Shown: piece after piece, positions 31,695 to 44,578 of the stretch
Numbering within the stretch: position 1 is the first letter of the stretch
Layout: every line of letters begins with the position of its first letter
From: Meloidogyne chitwoodi
Lineage: Eukaryota; Nematoda; Chromadorea; Rhabditida; Meloidogynidae
DNA length: 64,000 bases
Assembly (NCBI GenBank): GCA_015183035.1
Contig: JACZZP010000001.1
Coordinates: forward strand, 1,426,001 to 1,490,000
Direction: 5' to 3'
Made by a program: the position numbers and the translations under genes
The notes under the pieces: model-generated
Databases searched by the model: none
What the model saw: the letters and a program-made list of their open reading frames with translations, nothing else
What the model was told of the DNA's origin: nothing

Positions 31695-34600
31695 TTATGG
31701 GGCATTCTCAAGCATTTCAACAAATTGATAATCTCTAAAATAATCTGGAATTGGTTCATCTAATTGTTGAATTATTTTATATATTGACTTTTTCCAGGAA
31801 GGTTCTAAATCTTTTTGTTCTTTCAAAGCTGTAAAAAATTCTCTTAAAGTATCTTGAACAACAAATTGTAATCTTTCTGGTGGCTAAAAAATATTTATAT
31901 ATTTTTAATTTAATTAATTATTACCTGAAAAACATTATTTTTATTATAATGTTGATTAATTTGTTTGAATATTTCTGATTCAGATGTAACAATTATCTAA
32001 ATAAAATATTTAAAATAAATAAATAAATAAAAACCTCTTCTTGATGCTTGACCCCTTCTGCTAATGCTTGTTTTGCAAACTTTTCCATTTGCATATAAAA
32101 GAACTCTCTAAATAATTTAATTAATTAATTAATGTATTATTTAATTTTTTAAAATAAAAAATCTATAAAAATAAATTTAATTATAATTTTCATATCTTTC
32201 TTAAAAAATAAATATTAATTTATTTAAATATTATTTTAAAACAAATTCTTCTTCTTCTCTATTTTCTCTTTTTGATCATTATTATTTTTTATTTTTTTAT
32301 TTTTATCATCAAAATATGTTCTTTTTTATTACTTTACATTAAATACTCTCTTCTATTACTATTTTCTAATCCTTTTTTTTTAGTGGAATTACGTGCCACT
32401 CATCCTTTCAACTATTATTATTATTATTACAGTACATATTTAATTATTTTTAAATTCTTAACTAATAATAATAAAATAATAAAATATATTTATTATAACC
32501 AACCTAAAATTTGAAAACCATTTAACAAGCTTTAAAAATATTTAAAAAAATTTAATTATTTATTTATTTAATTTTACCTGTGCAGTATTATGTTTATTAA
32601 ATTGAACATCTGGGAAATAACTTTTAAGAACAGAACTGCTTGGATAACGTTGATAAAAAAACATTAATTTAGCTTTACGTAAATGAACATGTGTTAATTG
32701 ACTTCTTTTTAAATAAATAAATTAATTTAATTAATTAAATATTTTTATTTACCTAAGAGATTCATTTATAAAATAATTATTGTTGTCCCTTTCTAACTCA
32801 TCATCATCAGAAGAACTTCCTCCATCTTTATCAGGTAATCGAAATATTTGATTATTTGATGGAAAAACCATTGTAGGTAATGGTTGTTGTTGTTTTATAT
32901 TATTATTATTATTATATCCACTACTACTACCACCAGATGTTGAACGATCAGAAGTTGTTTTTGTTGTAGAATAATTATTTAATGTTTCACGACAATGTAA
33001 ATTTGAACGAGGACCTCTTACAGAATCTGTTACTTTTTGTCTTTTCTTTCGAGGACTTCCACTTAAATTAATTAAATTAAAAAATATATTAATTTAATTT
33101 AATTTACTCATTTTCTTGTTTTGCTAAATATTTTAATTTTTGTAAATTAATTGTTGGATGAGAAAGTGGTGGTTGTATAAATTTATTTGTTTCTGTTATT
33201 ATTTTTGATGGAAATATTCCATTATTATTAACAGAATTTTGTTGTTGTGCAAAAGAATTAGCTGCTGCTGTTGCCATTGCTGTTGCAATTAAAGGATTTT
33301 GAGTAATTGCTAAAAAATTATTAAAAATATTTAAATTAGTAGAAGAAGAAGAAATATTTGAATTAATTATTGATGATAAAGAAGGCATATTATTATTTGA
33401 AGAAAAAATATGAGAAGCTGTTGAAGAAGGCAATGATGAAGAATATAAAATTGGAAAAGAAGAAGAAGATGAATTATTACGTAAATTATTATTCAAAAAA
33501 AATCCTCCAAATTGTTCATTTGTCCATTGATGTTGACGAACATTTTGTTGTAATACTGCAAGTAATCGACCATATAATTCTTGTGAAGAAAAGTCATCAC
33601 CAAATACCTAATAATTAATTAATTAATTAAAATATAAATAAAAAACTATTTGAAATTTAGAGATAGAATATTTATTAGTGATTAATTAAGAAATTAGTAA
33701 AATATATATTAATTAATTTAAATTAACTTTATTAATATCCCCAGAACATATTCCATTCAATTCTTCTTTTAAAGGTTTTAAATTTTTTCCAAAATTTTTA
33801 TAAATATCAATAATATTATTATTTTGATTATTTCCCCCTTGTTGTATATATTTTTTTATAAATTGGGCATAAAATTGTTGTTTCCGTTGTTGTTGCTCCA
33901 CCCCTTCATCCTCTCTAAAATTCATTATTTCCTCTTCTGTTTTGCCTAAAATAGTATCAGTGGCAGTATATGAATGTGAGGAAGATGAGAAACCATCAAA
34001 TTGTAATGAAATAGTTGATTTATATTCTTCATTTTTATTATTTTCTAATAATTCATCTATTTCAATTTTATTTGAATTTTTTGTTAATTTAAATTCATTT
34101 TCTAACTTTAAAAATAATATTATTTATTTTTTAAATTTTATTTAATTTTTACCTTATTTTTATTATCTTCTTCTTCTTTTTCCTCTTCTTTATCTCTTTT
34201 TCTTTTAAGATTTTTTATAATATTTTCATTAATCATTCTTATTGGATTTCCATTCTTTCGACGTGATGAAGAAGTAAAATAATAATTATTATTTGAAGAA
34301 TGTTGATTATCTTTTTGTTTAATCTATTTAAATTAATTAAATATAATAATTTAATTTAATTTACTAACTAATTTATTTATATTTTTATTTTCCTCAATTT
34401 CCTCTTCCTCCTCTTTTAATTTTACATTATTTATTATATCATTTATTTTTAAATTTTCTTTTATTTCTTTTTCTTCATTATTATTATTATTATTATTAAT
34501 TCCTGCAAGTTTAGCAATGGTTTCAAAAATATTTTCTTGTCCATTAATTTTTGAAAAAGATTGTTTTTCTTGTAATTTTTGTGAAGAATTCATTTCAACA

Positions 34601-34713
34601 GGTGAAGAAGATTCTGAAGAAGATGATGAAGAAGATAATAATTGGAGAGAATTTGAAGATGTTTGAGAAATATTTTCAGAAGAAGGAGAAGAATAAGAAG
34701 GCATTATCATCAT
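31695..34713 (-). CDS. pros-1: Prospero homeobox transcription factor
   Basis: Ten exons join in phase to about 729 residues: 34713-34369, 34323-34153, 34105-33728, 33607-33108, 33061-32753, 32704-32578, 32529-32504, 32107-32035, 31996-31925 and 31883-31695. The C-terminal 160 residues are a complete homeo-Prospero domain: [34 protein letters not shown], then the Prospero part with T-L-R-E-F-F and [11 protein letters not shown] basic nuclear-localisation-like stretch (S-P-R-K-K-R-Q-K-V) precedes it; the N-terminal half is S/N/Q/E-rich. Prospero factors control neural, glial and excretory-cell fate. One exon (32529-32504) has only 26 bases and carries the helix-3 residues. A TTTTAG acceptor lies about 10 bases before the ATG. 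The large gene-poor region upstream may be its control region. Confidence 0.94.
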
Positions 34714-35741
34714 ATTATTAAAACTAAAAATATATATAATATGCAAATTTATGAAGAAAAAATATAGAGAGATTGAAAAAAAGGTAAAAAAATATATATT
34801 TATTTATTCTTTTAGAAAATATTTTTTTTTAATTTTTTATTTAAAAAAGTAAAATTTAAAGTAATCGGAAAGAAATAAAATTAAAGAAAATTATTTTATT
34901 AAAAAAGGTGAACAAATAATTAAAAAAATGAATATAAGAGGTGTAAATATGAGAAAAGATAAAGAGAGGAGAAGAGGTCATCATTGAGGGAAAGATTAAA
35001 TTAAAATAAAAGAATATAATAAAGAAAATGTGTAAAGAGGAATCTTTGAGGAATTTTAATTAATTAATATTTTAAATAATTTATTTTTTATCTTTTAAAT
35101 TTTTTAATTTTCTTTTAATAATAATAATATTTTTATAAATAAATAATAATATTATTAAATATATAAATGATTATTCATCTTTTTTTTATAAATTTTTTTT
35201 CCGGTACTACTCCCCGCATTTTTTTCAAAAAAAAAATAATTATTTAATATATTAAAAGCAAGATAAAAAAATAAGAGAAGCAAAGGAATGAATATTTAAA
35301 AAAAATAAATATTTAATGAAGAAAATAAAATATAATAATGTACATAAATATATTCACAACAAATCTAGAAAAATACTAAGCAAATCTTTTCCTTTTTTTT
35401 CTTTCTCTTCTAATCAACAACTTGTGTGGCTATATATTCATTTAATGATCAACTCTTTTAAATATTTATAGGAGACAAAATAAATTTTTAAAAAATAAAA
35501 GTTAGATTGTGGAAAAAGATTTTTTTGAAGTAAAAACTTTTAAAAAAAAAGGAAAAAAGAGATAAGAAATCAACAAATTAAAAAGAATTTTATTCAAAAA
35601 AAATTTTATTTTAAATTATTTTATCTATTAAGATTTTATATATTTTAAATTAATTAAAAAATCAATATATAAATTAATTCTTTTAATTAAAAAATATTAA
35701 AAAATGAAAAAATTATAAAAGAAATAAATTTGAAATGAAAA

Positions 35742-35990
35742 GAAAAATAATTTGGAGAAAAGAAATTTTTTAAGTAGTAGTAGTTAGTAGAAGGAGAGAG
35801 GGAGGAGCACATGGAAATAAAGACGAAATACGAGCGAATAAAAAAAGAATATAAATATTTATTTGGAGAAAAGAAAAGAGAGGAAATAAGAAGGAGGAGG
35901 AGAAAAGAAATAAAACTAAGAAAAGAAGGTAAAAATACCGTAAGATGAAGGAAAGGAAGATGGAATGAATGAAAAGATGAAAAAATAAAA
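35742..35990 (+). repeat. Polypurine (G/A) tract
   Basis: Roughly 250 bp in which the + strand is overwhelmingly A/G, for example GGAGAGAGGGAGGAGCACATGG and AAGAAGGAGGAGGAGAAAAG. Polypurine tracts can adopt H-DNA or bind GAGA-type factors. The tract lies about 1 kb upstream of the pros-1 start. Confidence 0.6.
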
Positions 35991-38900
35991 GATAGGCGTG
36001 TCTTTATTTTCTTTTCAAACTTTTTAATTTTTAAATAAAATTTAAAAAAAAAGACTTAATTTAAATTAATATTTTTATTTAATTTTAATTTATTTTATTA
36101 TTTTAATTACTACTCAATTATATATTAATTTTATTTAAATTTTCCAATATTTTTATTTAATTTTATCAATTACAATTATTTAATTATTTTTTTAATTCAA
36201 ATATTTTTATTTATTTATTTATTTACAATTAAATATAAATATATTTAAAATTAAATTTTAGAGTTAAAATGATATATATATTATATATTTGCGTCAATAG
36301 GAAATGACAGTCTTTTTAATCGAGGCAGTCAACATCTCCTCATCTCTCTCCGGCTGAGCTCTTCTTCTGAAAAAATATATTTAAATTCTCGAGGGACCAA
36401 TTTCGTAAAGGCTGAAAATATTTTTTAAAAAAAGAGGTGTTGTCGATAGAGATTTACATTCAATATAATAAGGTTTGTGACTAGGTAGTATAGGCCTTTT
36501 TAATTCTTTTTTTCTTCTATAAAACAAGATTGAATGAATGACTGGCACATACACAAACAAAAAAAAGAAATTAAAAGGGAGGATTTTGAATTTTTAAAAA
36601 ATAATTAAAATGATTTGTGAGAAATACTTAAAGAAAAAAAGAAAGAATTTTTATTTTTTTGTGCCTAATTTATAATTTTATATTTTTAAAAATTTCTATG
36701 TTCAAAAAATCCCTTTGTATTTAACAATTGTGTAGATTTATTTACCGATTCTGCGGTATTTTTATAAAAAAAAATAAATAAATAAAAGAGTGGATGGGAT
36801 TGTAAAATAATTAATGCCAAAATCCTTTTTTTCTGTTCATCCATGCCTTTCAACAAAAATGAGGACATAGCACACCGTTGTCCGTTCAATGCAAGGAAAA
36901 GAATAAAAAAATGAATGCCGCTTTTTTATTAAAAGAAGAAAAGAAGCTTTTCTCGAAAGAATAAAAAGCGTGAATTAATTTCTAGATGAAACAGTTGAGG
37001 ATATATTTGAAAGGTTTTTTTAGTAAAGAAGACCAAAATAATAATAATAGAGAGAAAAAGGCCAAATGTTTAAAATATCCAGGTGCGCAACAAATGGGAG
37101 ATGACCAATCTTTTAGAGGAAATTAAAAGCATATATATTAAGGTCAATTCAAGGAAAATAAAAAAAGAATTTTAAATAAATTGTATTTATTTATATTTTT
37201 ATAAAGACAAACAAATTGACATAAATAAATAAATAAAAGGTTAATAAAAAAGTGAATCTCCAATTTCGGATAAGCAAATGGATAAAAAAAAGAAAAAAAT
37301 AATATATAAAAACTAGTAAAGAAATTAATAAGATGATGATGATGAAGCGGGAAAATTGTAAAAAAAGAAGACAATTAAATATAAATTAAAAAATAAAAAT
37401 CAATAAATAAATTTAAATAAAACAGATGCCTCTAATCAATCATTTATAAATTCTAATTTAATAGTTGTCAAAAATTTAGATATAATTATAAAAACTTTGA
37501 ACTTTTAAAGATTGATGAGCATTAATTAATTATTTATTTATTTATTTATTATTAAAAGATATAATAAAAAGAAAAGAATATTTAAAAAAGATGGATATAT
37601 TATTATTATTATTATTAATAAATAATATATATTTATTAAATAAATAACTCTATTTATCATTTGAATGCCAGTTTCTATTTTTTAAATTAATTTTGGCAAT
37701 CCCAGTTATTTTTATATTTTTTTACACATTCTCCCTTTTTCTGTAAATATAATAAATTCCATCATTTGTTTAGAATCGCTCTTCAATTATTTTTTTACCG
37801 CAAACCTGCTGGCGCCCCTCTGTGAGTAAAATAATAAAAAATAATAATTACCAAATCTGATTAGCGGTCAGAGTATTTTTAATATATAAGAATTCGCGCA
37901 GCAAATAAAAATTAAATAAAGCCTTCCTTCCTCCTCTATTATTTCCAAAAATTTCTTTGGTTAATATTTTCCGTCAATTATTATTCTTTTTCTATATTTA
38001 TTTATTCAACAAACGGACACGGTCCAACACTCTTCTTTTTCTTTTTCAATTATTTAACTGTAAACAAAGATAAAATAGAACAATCAAAATTAAAGAGACA
38101 AAAAAGATAAAAATAAAATTAAATTGTTGACTAAATTTAATATTAAAAAAAATAATTTATATTTATTTATAGACTTGTGAAAAAAAGTTTTAAAATTATA
38201 AAAATAATTTTTTTATCTTCTCTTTTATTTCTTTTTTCATAATAAATAATAAATAAATATGTATATTTAAAGTTTTATTTTTATCTTTATTTTTTTCGAA
38301 AATATCCTTTGCCCTTTAAAATAAATAAAATATTTACTTATTAAATTTATTTTTATAGATGAGGCAAATAAAACGAGTATATATTAATATATGTATATAC
38401 TACTGTATTATATATTTATTATTAAAGAAAATAAAAAGAATTAAAAATTATTTTATTTTTCTCCGAATTATTTAAAAAAAAAAGAAAAGAAAATCATCTA
38501 GCTTTTCAGTTCCGCTTGAATAAAATTTAAAATTATAAAATATAAAAGGGATGATTATATGTAGATTTGGGGATTAGTTGTGCTCTGATTTTACTTAAAA
38601 ATATTTTAATTTTTAAATATTTTATAAAACAAAGTTTTCTCTTTTTTTTATTAATTTTAAATTATTTTTATATTAAAAAATAATTTATTTTTTTATTTTG
38701 ATTAATTAAATATTTCAATTAATATCTTCTTCAAATTATTTAAAATAAACAAATGAAAGGGCAATGAAAAAAAAAATTAATAAAAAAAATTAATTAGACA
38801 AAAAAAGAAAAAGCACTGAGAAAGACGGCTGAAAAAATAAAAAACAATAAAAAAATTCAAATGATAATAATAAAGGATATTTTAATTAAAAGAGAAAAAG

Positions 38901-39761
38901 GTTATATTAATTAATTATTTAAATAAAATTATAATTTAAAGATATACTTATTTATATATTTTATTTATTTATTAAATATTTTTATTTCTTTAATTGTTTT
39001 TTTACAAATTTCTTAAAATTATTTATTTTCCAAAAAAAAAATCTTAACAATTATTTAGTTATAATGTGTATGTATAATATTAACAAAACTTATATAAATA
39101 AACAAATGAAAGAATGATTTTGAGATGAAAATAAATAAAAAATAAAATGGCCAAAGGCATTGATTAATTATTTAAAAGTATTGGTTTTTAAATATTTTGT
39201 TTATTTTATATTAAAAGAAAAGAAAATAAGGTCAAAAGAAGAGCAAAATAATAATAATAATAATAAAAGAATTATGAGTATTTTTGGGGAAAAAAAGTTA
39301 AAATTGAGGGAAGTTGCGAGGTCAATTCTACCGGAAAGTCAATGGTGGGGTGAGGAAATTGCATTTTAATAACGGGGAGTGCCGTCCTTTTTATAATAAA
39401 CAAACAATAAATAAAGCATGAAGAAAATAAAAAATAATAATTTTTTGGAGAAACAAAAAGAGTTAATAAAAATTGAAAGAAATTTCAATCTCTCAAAATA
39501 AATGGTAATAAACCTTTATAAAAATAATATTTAATTATTATTTTTTGTTTTATGGCCCCAATCATTATATCCAATAATTATGATCTAAAATTTAATAATT
39601 TTTGAAAAGTTTTGAGTTTCTGAGAAAATTGATTTTTTGGAGTGAAATAATTCTCTTTAATTTAAAAAATTAAATTTTAAAATTATATTTTAATTTTTAT
39701 TGAAAGTTTAATAAATTAATGGTTTTAAACCTTTAACTGATTTTAATAAATAAAAATATGT

Positions 39762-39821
39762 TTTGATTTTTTTACATATTTATATAAATATATATTTATA
39801 TAAATATGTAAAAAAATCAAA
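39762..39821. repeat. Perfect 60-bp palindrome
   Basis: The left arm begins TTTGATTTTTTTACATATTT and the right arm is its exact reverse complement, ending AAAAAAATCAAA, with no spacer (centre at 39791/39792). It could extrude a cruciform, or be a foldback transposon remnant. Confidence 0.9.
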
Positions 39822-41335
39822 TTCAAAAATTCATTGGCCCATAAATTTAAAACAAAAAATTATACAAAAGATTTGTAAAAAATAAAAGAACAAAAAAATG
39901 AACAGAAAAAAAGAAGTTGTATATTATAATAATGTAAAAAACCATTGTATTGAATATATTAGTGTTGCCAATGGGGATATGTGCCTCACACATGGATTTG
40001 AAGAAAGATAAAGAAAGATATGTCCGGTCGAGCGCAAATCTCTTTTCTCTCTATTTGGCGGCTTGCCTGTATAAATATAATAGTGAAAGGATTAGATTGA
40101 GCTTCATCTTCTCCTTATTCTTTTCTTTATTTTTTTTTCAATCCTTTCTTTTATTTCTAATTTAGAATCGACCACAGGTAATTATTCCCAAAGGAAAGAA
40201 AAAAGAAAGAAAGGATCATCATCATCATGGCACACAACGGAAAAAGACAATTTACTCGTTACCTTGCTAATAAATGTATAGGTACTACTACTACTTTAGT
40301 ATATTTTATATAAAGATTTAAGATGTAATTTTAGAGAGAAAAAATAAATAAATAAATAAATAATAGATTAATAATTATTTTTTCATTAAAAATAAAATTT
40401 AACGTTAATTAATATTATATATCTATAGTCAAAGTCAAAAATAAATATTGTGTGAAATATGAGAGATAACACATTTTAAAATTAGAATAATTTTTTATTT
40501 ATAGAGATTTTAAATAAATTTTAAATTAATAAATAAGCCCAACCAAACTAACACAAAGATTTATTTATTTATTATGACTGGATACAAAGAAAACAAAATG
40601 TATTTATAGTTATTTAGTTCTAAACTAATTTAAAAGATTAATTAATTAATTAATATTGTCAGAAATATTTAAATGAGTGTAGGGAACTAATTTATAAATG
40701 AATATGCTTTTGTCAAATAAAGCTCTTTATAAACAATATAAAAAGACTCTAAGACGAGAATTAATTAAATGCCAATGGGTTAAAAAAGAAATATAAAGAA
40801 TAGTGAAAGCGGAAGTTGTGCTTGACAGGCATTAATATAATTTTTGTTAAAAATTTCTAAGCTAAATGAAAATAGGTATTTATATACATAGGTAGTATAT
40901 AAATATTATTTATAATATTAATGCAGAAATCCAAGTTCAAAGCTTATCGAACTTATTTTTGTGGAAGTTAGGAACTCACTCAAAATCACCACAATATTGT
41001 GTTATAATTCGAAGAGCACAAAAATCTTGTGGAATTTCTTCATTATCGAAAAGATCTCACATCATGTTTACATTTCATATATTCGTTTCTAATTTTTTTT
41101 ATTGAGCAAATTATTCAATCCAATTTTTGTAATTTTTGTTTTTTAAAATATTTTCTACTTTTTTTGCCTAATATTTATTTATTTTTATGTAAATAAATAT
41201 AAACAAATAAAAATCAGTTTTGTTTTATATTACTTCACATTTTTATTCACGATCAGGAACAGTCCGAGAGCCAAGCTTAAAATCGAACACGGTCAAGGAG
41301 ACTTTAATTACACCTTTCATTTTCCACATAATCAC

Positions 41336-41547
41336 CAGGGTTGCCCAAAATATGCACGGAAAACCCCAAAATTGCGTGCACAAAAAATGTCCAAAATATG
41401 CACCGAAATATGCACGAAGTGCCAAAATATGCAATAAGAACCGGGTCCTAAACAACTAGTACCAATGTAAAAAAACCATTTTTAAGCTTTTCTTATCGGG
41501 GCATATCCGCATGCAAAACATGCATTTGCATGTTTTGGGCAACCCTG
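41336..41547. mobile_element. Small hAT-like MITE (CAGGGTTGCCC termini)
   Basis: The 212-bp element has ends CAGGGTTGCCCAAAATATGC and, reverse-complemented, CAGGGTTGCCCAAAACATGC, so about 20 bp of terminal inverted repeat. The 8-mer ATAATCAC precedes the left end directly and recurs 4 bases after the right end (41552-41559), an imperfect target-site-duplication signal. Inside are repeated AAATATGCAC motifs. Confidence 0.7.
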
Positions 41548-41837
41548 ATATATAATCACACTTTAGGACAAATTGAGTAAATATTTTTGTCATTATGGCG
41601 AATTGTTTATGTACTATTTTGTTTTTACTTGGCGCTAAAATCGATTTCAAAATTTGGCACATTTATCTATCGACTCGGTAATGTTTAAGCAGCCTAAATA
41701 TGTTTTTCCTTTCTGTTAAGCCAAGCCATTTGCCCGCTCAAATCTTAAGGTTTTTACTTTTTTAAATGATCCATTTTTCCCAAAGAATAAAAATCTTGTG
41801 ATATTTTATGTATAAACACTATTTTATGTATTTTAGG

Positions 41838-44018
41838 ATGAATGGACGTAAGTTTAGTGCAAAAATTACAAAAATTGCTAATTTTACATTTCAACAATTC
41901 TCTTCTAATTGCAACTCATCTGAAGAAAATAATAAAATTAATAATCTAAAAAATAACAATTCATACCTTGAGGAAAAAGCTAATGAAAATAACAAACCAT
42001 CATCTTGTATTGATTTGGACAAAGAGAAGAAAAGAGCACCTTTGGTTAGATTTTTTGTAACTTTTATTTAAATGATCAAGCTTTAAGTTGATTGGTATAT
42101 ATTTAAATATTTAATTCCTCTAATTAAAAATCTTTAAGGGTGAAGTTAAAATCAATACGACTGGAGAAATTTATGCGCCATCCGAAAGATCTCTAAATAA
42201 CCCGCCGCTGTTTAAAAAGAGAACCGAACGTTTTGAGGTTCGTTTAGATCACGATGAGACAGCTGAAGATGTATCTAAAAATAATTGCGAAGATATGAAT
42301 CCAATAAACTCTACTTTTGATAAGAAGCGTGATTTGTCAGACAATGAAAACTGTAATGAATTAAAAATAAATGGAAATTCGAGAGACAATTATTTGGATT
42401 TATCACCGGTAGGATTTTATTTTAAAAACTTTAGAGATATCTTTCTAATATAGTTACCAGGAAAGGAGAATGTTATGCCTAAAAAAACTCCAACAAAAAT
42501 TGTTTTTAAAGAGTATTCCTCATTTTGTACTGAAAATATCAGTAGTCACGATGCAGTGCCTGAATTATCTTCACCAAGAGATTGTTTAACTTCAAAATCT
42601 TTAATCCCAATTGCTCAGCTAAAAGGACAATTGACGATAAATGATCCATTAGTAACTATTCTTTTATAAATTATTTAAACTTTTTAGTATATTTCTTATG
42701 AGGATGATATATACAAATGGATGTTGTATAAAGAAAAAGCACATAGACCAAAGGCTAATTTTATGGATAAGGTAAATCCTATAACTGGGAAATAGGATAA
42801 GATAGTTTTTTTCCAACTTTTTTTCAATTTTAGCAAACAAATATTAATGTGGAAATGCGTGCAATTTTAATTGATTGGTTTGTCGACGTCATTGGTGAAT
42901 CGTTTTTTAATTTATATGTAATTTCTTTTATATTTAGTCGAACTCGAGCTAAGTCCAGCTTCGTTTTTCCTCGCTGTCTCTTTAACTGATCGTACTTTAT
43001 CTATCGTTGATTGTCCACGAGAACGGCTTCAACTTCTCGGAGCTACAGCTATTTTGATTTCAACTAAAGTTCAAGAAGTTTTTCCGCCATTGGTTAAAGA
43101 TATTGGTATGAAATTAGAATTTTAAGAGTAATGCTTTTGCTTCGTGTTATGAAGTAACTTATAGCTAGGTGCAGCTTGTAAGTATTTCTGAAATTAATTT
43201 TTGGATTATTCAATTAATTTTAACTCATATGCTTATTTTAAATATATTTTAATTCGAAATTGTATAATTTATACTCGATTTTTGAATAATTTATTAATTT
43301 AGTTTTTGTAACTGATGATAGCTACAGTGAAAATCAGGTTTTTAATGATTCTTTTGCTACATTATAGTTATGTCTATTGCCAGGTGAGAAAAATGGAGAA
43401 GGTTATTTTACGTGTTACTGACTTTCAACTGTATGTGCCATTGGTTGATTCTTTTGCTCAGCTTTATGATCATACATCCAATGTTTCTGCATACCCACTT
43501 AATCAAGTTGCCCGCCATCTTATGTGGTATTTTTAAATTTTTCAGTTTTAGCTCACAGTCAAATATCAAAATTTTCTTAGTTTGTCTGAAAAATCTTAGC
43601 TTTCGGCCGTGTCTTATAAAACATTTTTCTCCGCAAATATAAAATATATTTTTTTAGGTACTTTTTGGAACTTTCCACATTCGATTGTCTCTACGTTTAC
43701 ATTCTACCAAGTCGATTGGCGGCAGCTGCCTTCCTTTTGGCTTTATCTTTTCAATCTATTCGGCAAAATATCGAACCAAATGTTATAAGCGAAAATGCAA
43801 AGTGTAGTAAATTATGGTCTGATGAAATGGTTGAAAGAACAAAAATTAAAAGATCAGAATTGGAAGAACCAGGTGAGAATAAGATTATTGATTTTAGTGA
43901 ACAAATTTATAGCAAGGATGTTGATGAAGTTACAACAGAAGGCAGTCTTGTCAAAGTTTCAAGCTCTTTTCAAAGTAAACCATTTTTATTATTAGAAATC
44001 GATCCAATTCCATATTAA
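41838..44018 (+). CDS. A-type cyclin
   Basis: Nine exons join in phase: 41838-42044, 42139-42408, 42454-42651, 42688-42771, 42834-42894, 42938-43105, 43303-43337, 43384-43526 and 43658-44018. A long unordered N-terminus leads into the cyclin box, with D-I-Y-K-W-M-L, M-R-A-I-L-I-D-W-F-V-D-V (the MRAILIDWLVEV signature), L-L-G-A-T-A-I-L-I-S-T-K, and V-F-V-T-D-D-S-Y-S-E-N-Q-V-R-K-M-E as in cyclin A. The C-terminal cyclin fold follows (L-E-L-S-T-F-D, L-P-S-R-L-A-A-A-A-F-L-L-A-L). Cyclin A activates CDK1/CDK2 in S phase and mitosis. The C-terminus is uncertain: the open frame stops at 44018, but a downstream frame (44025-44129, V-A-C-L-K-P-L-E-F-D-D-V) looks cyclin-like and may be the real last exon; I found no in-phase donor for it. 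The ATG lies one base after a TTTTAG acceptor. Confidence 0.82.
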
Positions 44019-44129
44019 TTTCAGAAATTCTCTTGCTCTAAAAGATGCAAAGTTGCATGTCTCAAACCGCTAGAATTCGATGATGTCGCTAGTCAGTTTA
44101 GCGATAACACTTTTTCAATAACTAAATAA

Positions 44130-44578
44130 TTATATGTCTTACCCATTGTTCAAGTAATTATAAACCATAACCTATATTTTCGAATGAATCTCTAAATCCA
44201 GATAATATTCTAAAAAACTTGTGATTTTCAATATTTCCAACAAAAAAATTAATTAATGTGTTATGTAATTAAATTTTCTTCTGAATCATGGCGAAGTTTC
44301 TGCCAATATTGCAGCAACAAATTATCTCTATAGCCCTTCAGACAGCTCCAAGTCAACGTTTTAATTATTTTTTAAACAGGTTTCCTTATTATTAATGCAA
44401 AAATTTCATAAAAAAGCTCTTAATGCCGTCAATCTCAAAATCCGATAAGAGCAGCAAATTGAAACTCAAAATACTTATATAGCAACCATATAACCTAAGT
44501 CCAACGACCTCCACATTCTTCTTTGCTCCTATTGAAAGTTTTTGAAAATAAAATATATTTTATTAAATTTATTTTTTG
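44130..44578. other. Convergent 3' flanks of cyclin and JAZF1-like genes
   Basis: Nothing beyond putative 3' untranslated sequence is visible. Confidence 0.35.

Larger units (their letters stand above)
34714..41335. other. Gene-poor AT-rich region upstream of pros-1
   Basis: About 6.6 kb without a supportable gene. Open frames here are short, low-complexity and lack splice context. Notable items are the polypurine tract (35742-35990) and the 60-bp palindrome (39762-39821). A slightly GC-richer stretch (36290-36420) contains GTCAATAGGAAATGACAGTC and TCTCTCTCCGGCTGAGCTC. This could be cis-regulatory DNA of pros-1 or hold a non-coding transcript. Confidence 0.4.

Noticed and set aside
36290..36420. 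tRNA or small structured RNA in a GC-richer patch
   Set aside because: No cloverleaf, A/B box pair or strong stem could be drawn.
40229..40280. Possible start exon M-A-H-N-G-K-R-Q near 40229
   Set aside because: It is too short, with no in-phase partner exon or family match.
41243..41662. Open frames on both strands around the 41.3-41.6 kb MITE
   Set aside because: They run through the terminal inverted repeats of the hAT-like MITE and have no homology.
43861..43895. A further intron in the last cyclin exon (GTGAGAATA to TTTTAG)
   Set aside because: It would be only about 25 bp, shorter than any other intron in the window (minimum about 38 bp).
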